From: Bryoerythrophyllum caledonicum
Lineage: Eukaryota > Streptophyta > Bryopsida > Pottiales > Pottiaceae
Assembly: GCA_963971425.1 (NCBI GenBank)
Contig: OZ020516.1
Coordinates: forward strand, 15,302,593-15,366,592
Length of the DNA stretch: 64,000 nucleotides
Direction of reading: 5' to 3'
The position numbers and the translations under genes are program-made. The notes beneath the pieces were generated by a model. The model was not told the origin of the DNA. It saw nothing but the letters and a program-made list of their open reading frames with translations, and made no database searches. Each line of letters starts with the position of its first letter. Position 1 is the stretch's first letter. Positions 35,682-51,605 of the stretch are shown in pieces.

Positions 35682-38100
35682 TCAGAGCTCGTCCTTCACA
35701 TCTGCAGAACCTGCACTTTCGACAACAGAACTCCTGTGTTTCTTAATAAAGTCACTCAGATCGTTTTGGCTTCGGTTGCCCTCATACCGAATGTTCTCTC
35801 CTGTGGCCGTGTGAAGGTAGAGAGTGGGAAATCCCTTCACGTTAAACAGGCCCTGGGGCACATCATTGGTGGTTGCATCCTGAAAAGCATAAAAAAACGC
35901 TCAGATGCTGTAATCAGAACTCAAAGTGCAACCGAGTCTATTCAAGAATCAATATGAAACAGTATACATGATGGAAATGAATGATCTGAGATATTCCTGG
36001 AATAAGGGTGGATGCGAATAACACTTACCATCTTAGCGATGACTACATCGTCATCATCCTTGAATTCCACCGCAAGCGCGTTCAGTGTAGGAATCAGTTT
36101 CTTGCAGTGTCCACACCAAGGTGCATAAAACTCCACCAACACTGCATCGTTCAATAATCGTGTCAGACTCTGAAACAGTAATACTCCTTTAACGAGTAAA
36201 AGAAAAGTGGAAGGTGATGCGTGTAATGAGCTACTGACGATAGAGAATAGGTTGGAGATTTTCTCAACATACCATTCTTTCCTGAGTCCAAAACCATCTC
36301 GTTGAAGGACTTCCTCACCACCACCTTCACGGGCTCATCATTCTCTTCTGGGATCTCATCAGATTTTATGTATGCTTCAATCTTTCCATCCTGCAAAATC
36401 GAAAGAGGCTGAAAACTTAAGACAGCAAAATAACATGGCTTTTCAAATGAGGGGAAAATCTCCTCAATGTAGCACCACTGACAGAGTCGGCGTAAAAATC
36501 AGAGACATATCAATTGGAATATCTAAAGGACGGAAATTTGCCTGGAAGTCTTGCAACCACGCAGACATGTCGGAAGCCTTGATGTTGTGCGCCACATGCT
36601 TTTCACCGTCATCTTTGCCTTGAATCACAAGTGCTGGCAATCCGCCATCTTTGATACCGAAAAACTGCAGAATGCACATCAAGAGATACATCATCGCTCC
36701 GCTATGGTCCGCATATCTACAAGCTAAAACGTCATCAACAGACTAGCTTATTCATTAATTCACATGCAGGAAATAAAACTGAAAGCGCCCAGGTTTCTCT
36801 TGTTTAGAAGTTGATGTTACCGACCTTCACAGCGTTGTCGTTCACATTCGAGTCGGCTATGAGAAACTTGATACCTTTTGGCTGGTAGGTCTTCGCCAAT
36901 TCAGCGTAAGTAGCTCTGTAAGACTCAGCGGTATCAGCCTTCAAGTCCAGGAGCAGAAAAGCCTGTCAAACATACCAGTTAAAGGTTAAGAAACAAGATT
37001 CACATGTAACAAGATGAATCCGAATATATGGACAAATTATAAACCACCTTCGTAGCAACAGCGTTGAAGAACTTGAGTAAGAAACTGTGAGACGCAGGGT
37101 CTTTGTTCATTTCCGTAACAAGAGGAACGCTCTTCTCCTCCAGAAACTTCTTCAATCCCTCCACTGACAAATCCTGCAAACTCCATTACAAATATTTCAG
37201 ATAACAAGGAAAGATATCTTAAAGAAATTCTCTTCGAGCAAGTTATGTGACAAGACTCACATCAGCGTCATTGAAGCCCTCATCAAAGCTCTTATAGAGG
37301 CGGACTGCGGGAGCCACCAAAGCGACGCCCTTCTCCGGCGCAAACGAGGCGTCGAGAGTGTGCACGAACTGGTAATCACCTCGCAGCTCATCCGCGACGC
37401 TCACGAAGTCCGCGTATTCTTTCTCCTCAAGGCTCGAAAACACACCAACCTGTAACCACAGAAGTGAATAACAGCCTCTAATCATTCATGTGTGGCGAGT
37501 CTACACGGAAACTTGCAGCTTACCACTGTGAGTTGCGCCTTCTTGACGGCCTCTTCCGCTTGCTCAGCGGATGTGATCTCCAATGAAGGTGGCCCGACCA
37601 GCTGCTTCAAGTGAGAGACAATCCCTGCAGCCTCCCGAGGGCCTTTGTACTCGGAGATGAAGCTTCCGCCCCTCTTGAAGATCTTCAGCGTGGGAAAGCC
37701 CTTGATCCCGTACTTGGAGGCCAGCGGCTTGTTCTTCTCGTCGTTCACGTCCACCTTCGCTAAGACAATCGGAGGATCATGACTCTTCAGCTCCGTCGCC
37801 GCCTTAGCGTACTGCACAAAATGCAATTTACACATAAGCACAATTTCCACATGATTTCACATGAACCTGGCGAGCATTATTGAGGAAGGACCCAGACCCT
37901 ACCTCGGGAGTGAGCTTCTTGCAATGGCCGCACCACGGCGCGTAAAACTCAACGAGAATGAAGGGATGCGCCTTGATCGTCTCATCGAAGGTGTCCACAT
38001 TAAGCACCACCACGTCCGCTTCAGAAACTGCGGCGCTCGCCCGCGGAGACGCCAACAGAAGCAACACAGCTATAAACCCCAACTGCACCTGGATCGCCAT
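35682..38100 (-). CDS. PDI: Protein disulfide isomerase, ER luminal, KDEL tail
   Basis: This enzyme forms and reshuffles disulfide bonds in the ER lumen. Nine exons on the minus strand: 38100-37903, 37811-37524, 37449-37261, 37173-37048, 36962-36825, 36664-36542, 36390-36273, 36141-36029 and 35879-35682. They join in frame to 496 residues, the normal length of plant PDI. Domain order is a-b-b'-a': signal peptide (residues 1-24, ASPRASA), first active site WCGHC at 56-60, the b and b' thioredoxin folds, second active site WCGHC at 402-406, acidic tail ending KDEL at 493-496. Nearly all introns are phase 0. The intron 36541-36391 seems to use a GC donor (CAG|GCAAAT), the only non-GT donor in the gene. 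The ATG at 38100 is followed at once by the signal peptide. The gene is divergent from RIO2. Confidence 0.95.
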
Positions 38101-39104
38101 CCTTCCTGAAACCAAATCCTCAAGCCCTAACCCCGATCACACAAACCCCACATCCACCTCAAGAGAAGAAAGAAAGATTGCCAGTAAACAAATTCTAGCT
38201 ACATACACGGTATATATGGATGAGTAACTTACAGGTAAGAAGAAAGAGAACGAAAAAGGTCATACAAAATTGCAAACCCTAAGCTCATGAACAACACACC
38301 TCCTCATGTATCTCTGCATCTATGACGATGCTATGCTTGCAAATCCAAAACTGAAACCAGGATTGCAAAACAGAAATTCATCAGAACTCTATAACTTCAA
38401 GAGTTAGCCCTGCTTCTTCTCACTCTTTTTTTTGTGGTTTTTCTTGACATGCTGACCTGGCAATATTTGTTTTTTCCACCTGACCCAGGTTAGGAATTAC
38501 TGATCTCTAAGGTTTGAGATTAGGGTTTCAGGGGGGTCGATGCTCTAGTTGGAGGTTTGGGGTTGAGTTTTTGGGGATTTAGGGTTACCACATGTTGATG
38601 GGTGAGATGTGATTGCATTTACAGAGCAGCAGAACGTGTTGGAGCTTACGCAACTCGCTGGCCTTGATATTCGAGAGGACACCTTTCTGATTGTGAGTTC
38701 GTAGTAGATCTGGAGTTCTTTTGTTGTGTCCGTTTCTCAGTTTGTGTGGTTTAGGTTTCGGCATTGTATGATGATTTTGTGCCCTTTGTCACCAAAGATG
38801 ATGGATACGAATGACTTTACAGTAGTCATTTGTCAAGTTTGTGCATTCATGCGCCTATTCTGCTATGCCGGCTCTGGGAGCAAGAGCTTTAGGTCAGGGT
38901 TACTAATCAATATGCATTCGGTAGTTACGAATCAGTATGCATTTTCAGTAGAGTTATCATGAGCAGCTGAATTTGGGTTAAAGTTCAGGTGAAGCGAGGG
39001 GCGTTCTTCGTTCGTATACGTTTCGGTGCCTGATTATTATTACTGTTTTTGACACAGGAGGAGTTGTGTGTTAGGGTTTCTAGGTTTTTGGGGTTTTGGG
39101 CATC
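38101..39104. promoter_or_regulatory. Shared divergent promoter of PDI and RIO2 with telo-box motifs
   Basis: This 1-kb spacer lies between the two start codons. AAACCCTAA occurs at 38274-38282, and its complement TTAGGGTTT at 38520-38528 and 39071-39079, the last 25 bp before the RIO2 ATG; TTTAGGGTT occurs near 38578. Such telo-boxes are known in promoters of plant ribosomal protein and ribosome-biogenesis genes, which fits RIO2. The frame at 38726-38962 has no domain and lies in the leader or promoter. Confidence 0.6.
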
Positions 39105-41892
<2,788 letters not shown>

Positions 41893-42815
41893 GCCGCAAG
41901 TTGATCAACTTGAGTTATGAATACAACAAAACAAGTTCATAACTCAACAAATATGTATCGTATTTCTCTCTCTTCCAGCAAATACAAAACAACAGAAACA
42001 TTTCCGTGCCTCTCGTTTGAGAATCTTCTACTGAACAGAAATTCAACCGCTTGGAACCGAGTCAAAAAGTCATCATCTTTAGCGAGACCGAAGAGACTAC
42101 TTTAGATCATTTTTAAAGTCACGAGGTCTGTGCCTGGAGCTAAATTATGCAGGACATACCAGCAACAGATGATGTATTTGGCAACCGATCAGGATCATTG
42201 CCGCCAGGGGCTATGGCCATGGCTCATGCTGTGCAATTCAAGGATTCCACCTTAAAAGTGTGGGTCTTTTGTGCATACTATAACAGGGATAATCCATGAC
42301 AACAGCACAGGCGACGTTGCGAATGATCACTACCACCGCTATCAGGTCGCAACTCTTCCTCTCAATGTATTGTTTGCCATCACTTCTTTCGTGTAGGATA
42401 AGGGAATTAGAAAGAGCAGAGTAAGGTGCTCATTGGGTCGTTCAATCATTTCTGAAAACAACGAAAAATCAACATGATTTAGGTTTTCCATGTTTTTTGT
42501 ATGGATCGATATAGCTTCTTCGTTCCTCAAACGAAGTGGGTTATGAGAAGTGATGTGATTGTTGGCAAAGATGTAGGAAGACGTAGGACTAATGGCGGAT
42601 CTCGGGGTTGACAATCATCGCTTCTCGATTGCATGGTCGCGTATTTTTCCAGGTTTCTCACCAATTGTTCATTTGCTAGTTCACCCATAAACTCAAAGTA
42701 TTAAGTTTTTCGAAGTAGAAAATCTCGTAGAGATGTAACCATGAATCAAATGATTGTGGGCAAGGCTTTGAGCTTTACTCCTCTTACATTGACGTTTTGT
42801 GTCTCCTTGAAACAG
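41893..42815. other. stretch where GH1 N-terminal exons would be expected
   Basis: It holds the RIO2 3' region and then non-coding sequence. I searched all frames for the conserved GH1 start (FxxGxATSAYQxEG, RFSISWSRI) and found nothing similar. The small frame on the minus strand at 42342-42614 has no recognised domain. Confidence 0.6.
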
Positions 42816-45113
<2,298 letters not shown>

Positions 45114-45278
45114 GGCCCACGTCCACAAGCCGGAGCTGATTCCAGACCTGCTTCTTTTTTACCAGGTTAAATTAAAGTGCATTTTCAAGATATAAAAGCA
45201 CACGTAAGTGCGTACAATAGTGAAATGTAAGTGAACCGGCAGGTGCGAATGGGGCTTCAGTGCCACAACTTGGCCTAA

Positions 45279-45593
45279 GAGCATCCCCTGCAGCTCCCTC
45301 AACGGGAGGCACACCAAAGAATTTCCAGTGCTCCCTCCAAATCTGGCATCCACACAAAAAAGGGCCTTATTTCCAGTGCACTCCTTGCCCTGACCTATTC
45401 ATCATGTCACTGCTCACTCGTCATGGCGCGCCAAGAGTGGTCCACATCATCATGTGATGTACACGTCAGAGAATTTGGCCACAGCTAAAGATGGAAAAAG
45501 TCAGGTTGGGTTTCGAGGGCAGGACATGGTCATGAGCTCCTCCCACAATACATTCCGATTTACTAATTTTATGGCCCTGTGCTGGGGTTGCTC
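45279..45593. mobile_element. PIF/Harbinger-like MITE, copy 3
   Basis: It starts GAGCATCCCC and ends GGGGTTGCTC, flanked by TAA at 45276-45278 and TAA at 45594-45596, a clean target duplication. The interior is collinear with 177-583, with indels. It sits between the GH1 gene and the next gene's promoter. Confidence 0.7.
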
Positions 45594-45896
45594 TAATGGC
45601 AGAGAGACTGGTGGCAACCTACACCTGAAACGAACTTAGGATAAAGTCATAAATGCGCATGACGATCAGGACGTGGCAGGCAAGCCGAGCGCGGCAACTG
45701 TCAGGCCGAGCGTGACAACTCTCAGGTGGACACGAACTATAGCCTTGGTACAAAGGAGCAGCGATTCCTCCCTTACCCACTCACCGCAGCTCGCGCTTCG
45801 CCTTTGTTCTGTCCCGCCGGCAGCCTGGCTTCTATCTGCCTCCTCTTGGATCGCCCGTGTATGCCGCAGGTCGTTCATCGTCGCCCGCCGGTCGCA
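45594..45896 (+). promoter_or_regulatory. upstream region of the phospholipase C-like gene
   Basis: This 300-bp spacer between the MITE and the chosen start must hold the promoter. A weak ATAAAGTCATAAAT segment near 45641 is the only TATA-like site. The reading frame stays open upstream to 45726, but the signal peptide fixes the start at 45897. Confidence 0.35.
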
Positions 45897-47675
45897 ATGG
45901 CTTCCGCCGCCGCCTTCAGGTTGTTGCTAGCCTGCGTCGTCGGCGTCCTTCTCCTTGCCCCCTGCTCGCGCGCGTTTGACACGGGCGCTCACAGCGACAT
46001 CACACGCAACTCGCTCGCCCTTCACGGCTATTCGCGCGATGCGCAGCACCTGGGCGCCTTCAGCAACTGGCTTACCGACCTGTACGCCTTCATTCCCACC
46101 ATGGCTCCCGACCTGGATATTATTCCTACGCACATCCCGGCCCTGGAGACGTTCCATTGCGACAACCTGTACAGCATCGTCTTCGGCGCAAACTACATGG
46201 CCAGACTCACCCTCAACGCACGCAGCGCGGTGCAGGACGCAGTGCGGCGTGGCAACGTCCTGGACTACCTGGCCATCCTCGGTACCTCGCTCCATGTGTA
46301 CCAGGACTTCTACTCCCATAGCAACTGGGTCTCCCTGCAGCTGCGCTCGCGCTGCGACTGCTACCAGATGACCGGCACCTTCTTCGATTCCCTCGTCCGC
46401 GCCAACGGCTCCCTCGAAGCCATGATCAACTTGGAGCCCCAGCGGTCAGGCTTCGTCACCTACAGCTATGGGGACGGCACCTACCCCAGCTACAACTTCT
46501 ACGGCGGCAACATTGATCACGGAGACTACTGCTCCGGAATCAACGCCGACAGCTATGTGCGCCCGAAGTACGAAGAGGCTTTCGCGTACGCTTTCGCCGG
46601 GAGCGTCGAGTGGATCTACAACTACGAGCGATGGGCTGCCCAGGCCGACTCGTCCGGCGGCTTCGTCGTCAAAGCCAAGTCCTGGGTCGCTGGGAACCTC
46701 GAGACCGCTCTGTACAGAGACTTCAACGCGTCCTTCGAGGTCTCCTACGCCACCACCACCACGTTCCTCGGCAAGAGCGACGGCCACTGGAAGGGCGCGG
46801 GCTCCGGCGACATCTCCACCTTCACCAGCAGAACCGCCGACCTGGCCTCCAACAATGATTCGTTCACCAATCTCTACTTGCGCAATGACACGCCCCCCGT
46901 CTGGGCCCTGCTCTCCACCCCGCCCCTGTACAGCTTCTGGAACACCAGCCTCAGCAGCGACGGCATCGTCCTCCCGGACACCCCAACCCTCCAGGCCGCC
47001 GCGAGCAACTTCACCAACTTCCAGGCCCTGCCCGCCAACCTCACCAACCTCACGGCCGTCGTCGTGCGCACCACGTCCTTCAACGTCTCCGACGACTTCA
47101 CGGCCTTCATCGGCGGGCGCCCAAGCCCCTGGGCCCTCATCACCCTCGACGGGTTCGAGATCATGGAGGCGCCCATGCAGGATACCAGGGCGTGGACCCC
47201 GTTCTGGACCGCGATCAAGTTCGTCCCCGTGCTAATCCAGGCCCCCGTCGTCAAGATCCAATACACGCTCGTGACGACGGACACGAACTCCAACTGGGGC
47301 AAGACGGTGCCCATCGCGCCCCGCGACGGCACCCTCGACGTGGGGTTCAACATCAATGACAACACGCTGTCCGGCGACGCGACGGGCGTCCACAGAACTT
47401 CCGCCACCGCCCTCTCCACCTCGGCGAACGGCTCCCAGGTGACAATCTCCTTCGACACCCGGCCGCTGTTGTGCGCCGCCGCCAAGAACGGCGGCTTAGT
47501 GACGTTCTGTCCCAACACCGCCTACGGAGAGCTCGGGGCGTTCCCTTCTTGCCCCGCCAGCAGGCTGAAGAAGGGTTCAACATCGGGAGGGAGTTCGTGG
47601 TCGCGGTCGCCGAGCCGGTGGCTGTGGACTCATTCATTTCTATTCGTATGCATATATATATTTTTACTTGTATAA
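45897..47675 (+). CDS. Secreted zinc-dependent phospholipase C/Het-C-like protein
   Basis: Single exon, 592 codons, very GC-rich at third positions. The ATG at 45897 (GTCGCAATGG) begins a clear signal peptide, MASAAAFRLLLACVVGVLLL to about SRA at residue 26; the earlier ATG at 45861 does not. The N-terminal half resembles the S1/P1-zinc phospholipase C fold as in fungal Het-C and VWA7-like proteins. It has GAHSDITRNSL (His32), FHCDN (His87) and, most telling, SLHVYQDFYSHSNWVSL, giving a His133-x3-Asp137-x3-His141 zinc pattern. Residues 400-560 look beta-rich (ALITLDGFEI, VKIQYTLVTTDT), perhaps a C2-like membrane-binding domain. Several N-glycosylation sites (NFT, NLT, NVS) fit secretion. The last 30 residues are low-complexity and the 3' end of the model is uncertain. 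Substrate unknown. Confidence 0.65.
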   Translation: MASAAAFRLLLACVVGVLLLAPCSRAFDTGAHSDITRNSLALHGYSRDAQHLGAFSNWLTDLYAFIPTMAPDLDIIPTHIPALETFHCDNLYSIVFGANYMARLTLNARSAVQDAVRRGNVLDYLAILGTSLHVYQDFYSHSNWVSLQLRSRCDCYQMTGTFFDSLVRANGSLEAMINLEPQRSGFVTYSYGDGTYPSYNFYGGNIDHGDYCSGINADSYVRPKYEEAFAYAFAGSVEWIYNYERWAAQADSSGGFVVKAKSWVAGNLETALYRDFNASFEVSYATTTTFLGKSDGHWKGAGSGDISTFTSRTADLASNNDSFTNLYLRNDTPPVWALLSTPPLYSFWNTSLSSDGIVLPDTPTLQAAASNFTNFQALPANLTNLTAVVVRTTSFNVSDDFTAFIGGRPSPWALITLDGFEIMEAPMQDTRAWTPFWTAIKFVPVLIQAPVVKIQYTLVTTDTNSNWGKTVPIAPRDGTLDVGFNINDNTLSGDATGVHRTSATALSTSANGSQVTISFDTRPLLCAAAKNGGLVTFCPNTAYGELGAFPSCPASRLKKGSTSGGSSWSRSPSRWLWTHSFLFVCIYIFLLV

Positions 47676-48589
47676 AACGGAGTGTCCACATTACAGTCTC
47701 TAACCTCTTCTTGTTATACGACTAAAGAATATATCCAATTGTTCATTCCTGTAAAAGCTATGGCTTTTCTAACCATGTGGTATGAGTGCAACTGCTCGCA
47801 ATGACCAAAGAATCACTACTTGATACAGGATGACCAGCTCCTCTTGTGCTCAATCGCATGGATACCTGCAGATAATGTTTTTCGAGCGGAGTTTGCTTGA
47901 TTTCAGGGAGCTCAAACTCAGAGAGAGCCTCCATCGACCTCAACCTCGAAAGCAGAAGCGTCCAGCTCGTCTCTCAGGTTGCTTGACTGACTGTGAGTGA
48001 ACTAACGAGAAAACGAAGTTTTAAGGTTACTGCTTATCCTGGAGATTGAACAAGATGCAGATGCATTATTGAAAGGATGAAGACTTGAGCTAAACATTCA
48101 TCCGATAGGATGTACTTCCTGTCTGTAGGGTTTGACATAGTCTGTCTGTGTGTCGTCTATCGTGTCTTTTGTTGTTCACCGATGTCGGCGTCGCTATGGT
48201 GCGAGAGAGTGAGCGAGCATGCTTAGAGAAAGCGTAGGAAGGTGTCTGAGTGTACAGATGCAACACTGATACGAGTGAATACAGCTGTGAAAACATCCTT
48301 AACGCACACATTCTGTAGTTTCTTAGGTTATGGGCCCACGACTACGTTTAGAGCGGTTGTGTTTCTAAGATCTCGGAGTGTGTTACAATTTTTGTTCGGT
48401 TTGATTAGGTTTGAGCAGTGTTAACATTAGAGACGGTTTAGGTCAAGGTTTCTTGAATTTTTTTTCATTTGTTGGATTTCAAGAAAGAGTACAGAGCGTT
48501 AGTAAGCATTAGAAACTAAGCTTAGCTGAGAGGATTTCTTAGTTTTTTCTTCTTAAGAAGTTGTCGAATAACAGATTGAGTTGCCATGG
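47676..48589. other. gene-less stretch
   Basis: Contains the 3' region of the preceding gene and sequence upstream of the copia fossil, part of which could be an LTR remnant (about 48080-48560). I cannot pair it with a second LTR. Confidence 0.4.
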
Positions 48590-49400
48590 AATGAGACAGA
48601 GTCCATGTGAAGGTGTTTGATATTGGAGGGCGTTTTTCTGTTTGGAAGTATGGCATGGAGATTATATTTCGAGTGAAGAAAGTGATACGAATTCTAGATG
48701 GATTATTACCTTGTCCAAGGAGTGCAGATGGAGCATCTGCTCAGGAGATTAGTGATTGGATAGGAACAGATGAGCAGGCACAGATGTTTCTACATGAATC
48801 ACTATCGATGAGAGCTATGGAGGCTTTGACACAACAACGTACAGCTGCTGCTATGTGGAGTAAGTTATGTGCGGTACATCAGAAGAAGATAGAGGAGAAT
48901 ATTTTAATTCTTCAGAGAAAGTTTTATGACTACAAGTACCGAAAAGGTAGATTTCGTCCAAGCTCTTCAGGAGGAGAGAAATTCAACAGTCCACGCAACA
49001 GAAGGAACTCGATGAGGAGTACATAAAAGACGTGAAGACCAAGACGAAGTGCTTCAATTGTGGTCGGAAGGGACATTCGTCTGCTGAGTGTCCAGGACCA
49101 CTCAAACTGAATCTCAAGCAAGCTGGAAAGGCAACGAGCTCTGCAAGGTTCCTGATCAGGTAAGCAATCTTGGACTTAATATATATGGTAGTTCCGATGA
49201 TGAAGATGATTGCTGTGCATTTATGGTATCATGTGGATTCACAGCACAATGTGATTCAACGACATGGTATGCTGATAGTGGTGCATTGGAATAGATGACT
49301 GATTGGAAAGATTGGTTTACTACCATGAAACCTATAGAAATAGGGCAATACTTTGTTATGGTAGCAGATCGTAGTCTTCCTATGCAAGGAAAAGGTGAAT
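48590..49400 (+). mobile_element. Ty1/copia retrotransposon fossil (partial)
   Basis: The remnant has a gag-type region, a CCHC zinc knuckle of the form CFNCGRKGHSSAEC near 49050, and the beginning of a protease region with a DSGA motif near 49275. Integrase, reverse transcriptase and RNase H are absent and no paired LTRs are seen. It is broken, with a few breaks in the part that is left, and looks old. The family is assigned from the gag/zinc-knuckle/protease order typical of copia. Confidence 0.8.
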
Positions 49401-49996
49401 TAGAGATTTGAAGAATGGTTAATGGAATCGAGAAGAAAGGAGTACTTGAAGGCACCAGCGAGTGTAGAGGCAGTAACAAGAATCTAGCAGTATCACCAAA
49501 CAAAGGAGACACTCACGAAGTCTTGTAATCTCGAACTCACAAAGACACCTTTGGATTAAAGATTCTTCAACTAACATCTTTGATTAAGAAGTCATTTCAA
49601 TATCTGAACCTTATCATATTCAAAAACGACATAGTACATGTACAACACTGATAGTGGGCACAAGTGGCACCTTCTGACATTTAAGGGATATTTGGATATT
49701 TAAACGCATTCTAATTTGTCTGCCGGACTATTTAACGAGTGTCCACAAAGTAACGTCATACCTTCAAAGCCATGGGCTGGCTTGTTTAGCGACGTTGAAT
49801 CGTCTGAAGAGGCTCGAAAGCAATGTTTGAAAGGGTACTCTCGTGGGAACAACGTTCCCTTGGCGCTATCGTGCCCAATTTACATTTAGGGGAACATTGG
49901 GTAGTTATTCATTGTGGTTCCCCCTTCTATGGTTTTGGATGCCAATTTTAATCTGAGGAAATGGTGGTTGTTACTAATTGTACGTGTAGGTTTCTA
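49401..49996. other. gene-less stretch
   Basis: Spacer between the copia fossil and the next Tc1-like element. No gene or repeat recognised. Confidence 0.5.
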
Positions 49997-51605
49997 CAGT
50001 GACTAGCAAAATTGAGTGCATGTTCTGAAGCATCAGCTGTCAAAGCAAAGTGCTCTAGTTTCCAGCATTCTAATGACAAAATCAGAGTGGATTGAAGAAC
50101 TTCTGTGAGGAATAAACATTGTCACAAAGTTGTATGCAAAGCAATCATGTAGCGAGATGAAACCATAAATTCAAACATATTGAGTTTATTCACTCAATTT
50201 TGCACAAACAGTATGTAGCTCACATTTGGTACGTAGTCCACCTCCCTTTAGAGGCAAGAATGGTTGCAACTTGTTTAGGCACTCTTTTATAGAGCCGTCT
50301 ACACTCCAAACTAGAAATCGAAAGCCAAATGTCTTGTACACAATTCCACAATTCCAATATATTAGAAGGTGCACTTTTGTATCTTTTCAATCGACGTTTC
50401 ACTACTGCCCACATATGCTCTATTGGATTAAGATTAGGAGATTGAACCGGCCATGGCAATGTGCTCAAAGACTGATTTCTAAACCATTCCTTCATCAATT
50501 TTGTAGTGTAAATTGATGCATTATCTAGCTGAAAGATAATGGAGCTTGGGTCCAACTCATAATGACGAATGGTTGAACAGATACCAACCTCCAAAATTTC
50601 CTTATACAATTGTTGATTTACCTTCTCGTTGAGCTTCATGATGAGCCCGCAACCATGAATAGTAATGCATGCCCATACCGCTATTGACCCACCGCTGTGT
50701 TTCACTGATTCTTGCACATGAGAACTCAACTGGACATCACAAATCCAACACTATGATTGTCCATCTCAATTAAAACGATTGATTTTGCTCCCATCTAAAA
50801 ATATAACCCTTTTCTAGTCACTTAGTGTCCAATTTTGATGCCCCTTTGCAAAATCTAAAAGATTTCTTATGTGCTGAGTTGAAAGTTTCGGTTTCATTTG
50901 CTTCACTCTTGAAGACAATCCTATTCTTTTTAAGACTCTACGGACATTCAAATCACTCACACCCACTTCCAACTCGTTCCTCACATCCTTGCCGCGGAAG
51001 ATGCAGTATCATAACCTCCCGATGATATAGCACAAATGAAAGCTCTCTATTGTATGCATGACAAAACTCTTGGTCTTCCTACAAGAGGACGTTCCAAATC
51101 ATTGGTAACCGCTCTTGATTGATCCTTTGCACACAAGATTGAAAGATTCCCAATTCATGACCTACAACACGTGTACTGCAGCCATGAAGAAGCTTGGAAA
51201 CGACTACATTTTCAATGTCTCTTGGCAATTTTCGCATACACTACAAAAATTTCTTGACAAGGCACTAGGAGAAGAAGCTCCACAAGGATAGAAGAGGCAT
51301 AACAAAGTTGTTAGGGCTAGCAATATACTCTCAAAATAGGATCAGGGCTAGAAAATCACACGAAGAAGCGACGCCACGACTCCGCAAACAAGTATGTGCA
51401 AAATTGAGTGAATGAGGACCTCAACTTCGGACTTCAATTTTTGCATCTCAAATCACTGTTTTCCAAGGCTTCTTTCTAGATTGTGTTTGTTTTATTCATA
51501 GCTTTGCAACTCAATTTGAATGTTGTAATATGATGAACTGCACTTGTTGTAGTTTGTTTTTAATCACAAACCTCCAGAACATGCACTCAATTTTGCTAGT
51601 CACCG
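49997..51605 (-). mobile_element. Tc1-like DD34E transposon E with double terminal sites
   Basis: This 1609-bp element has 31-bp terminal inverted repeats (30 of 31 identical), beginning CAGTGACTAGCAAAATTGAG. The left end follows TA (49995-49996); the right is followed by TG, a likely mutated TA. A second inverted pair, CACTCAATTTTGCACA at 50192-50207 and its exact complement at 51395-51410, lies 195 bp inside each end and shares the core GCAAAATTGAGTG with the outer repeats. The transposase is on the minus strand. Confidence 0.88.
50220..51237 (-). pseudogene. Tc1-like transposase of element E, broken
   Basis: The N-terminus begins at 51237 with MRKLPRDIENVVVSKLLHGC and a helix-turn-helix (STRVVGHELGIFQSCVQRIN). 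It then loses frame near 51090. The C-terminal frame (50729-50220) has SGGSIAVWACITIHG, the second Asp in FQLDNASIY and Glu in SPNLNPIEHMW, spaced 34 residues (DD34E). The usual SPDLNP is SPNLNP. A stop also lies between the two halves near 50750. It is non-functional. Confidence 0.83.

Noticed and set aside
36372-36623. Plus-strand frame inside PDI
   Set aside because: Antisense to a PDI exon and introns; no domain.
46874-47518. 214-codon minus-strand frame and the 255-codon plus frame at 46468-47235
   Set aside because: Both are shadows of the GC-rich phospholipase C-like gene; the plus one is a Ser/Pro/Thr/Arg low-complexity translation.
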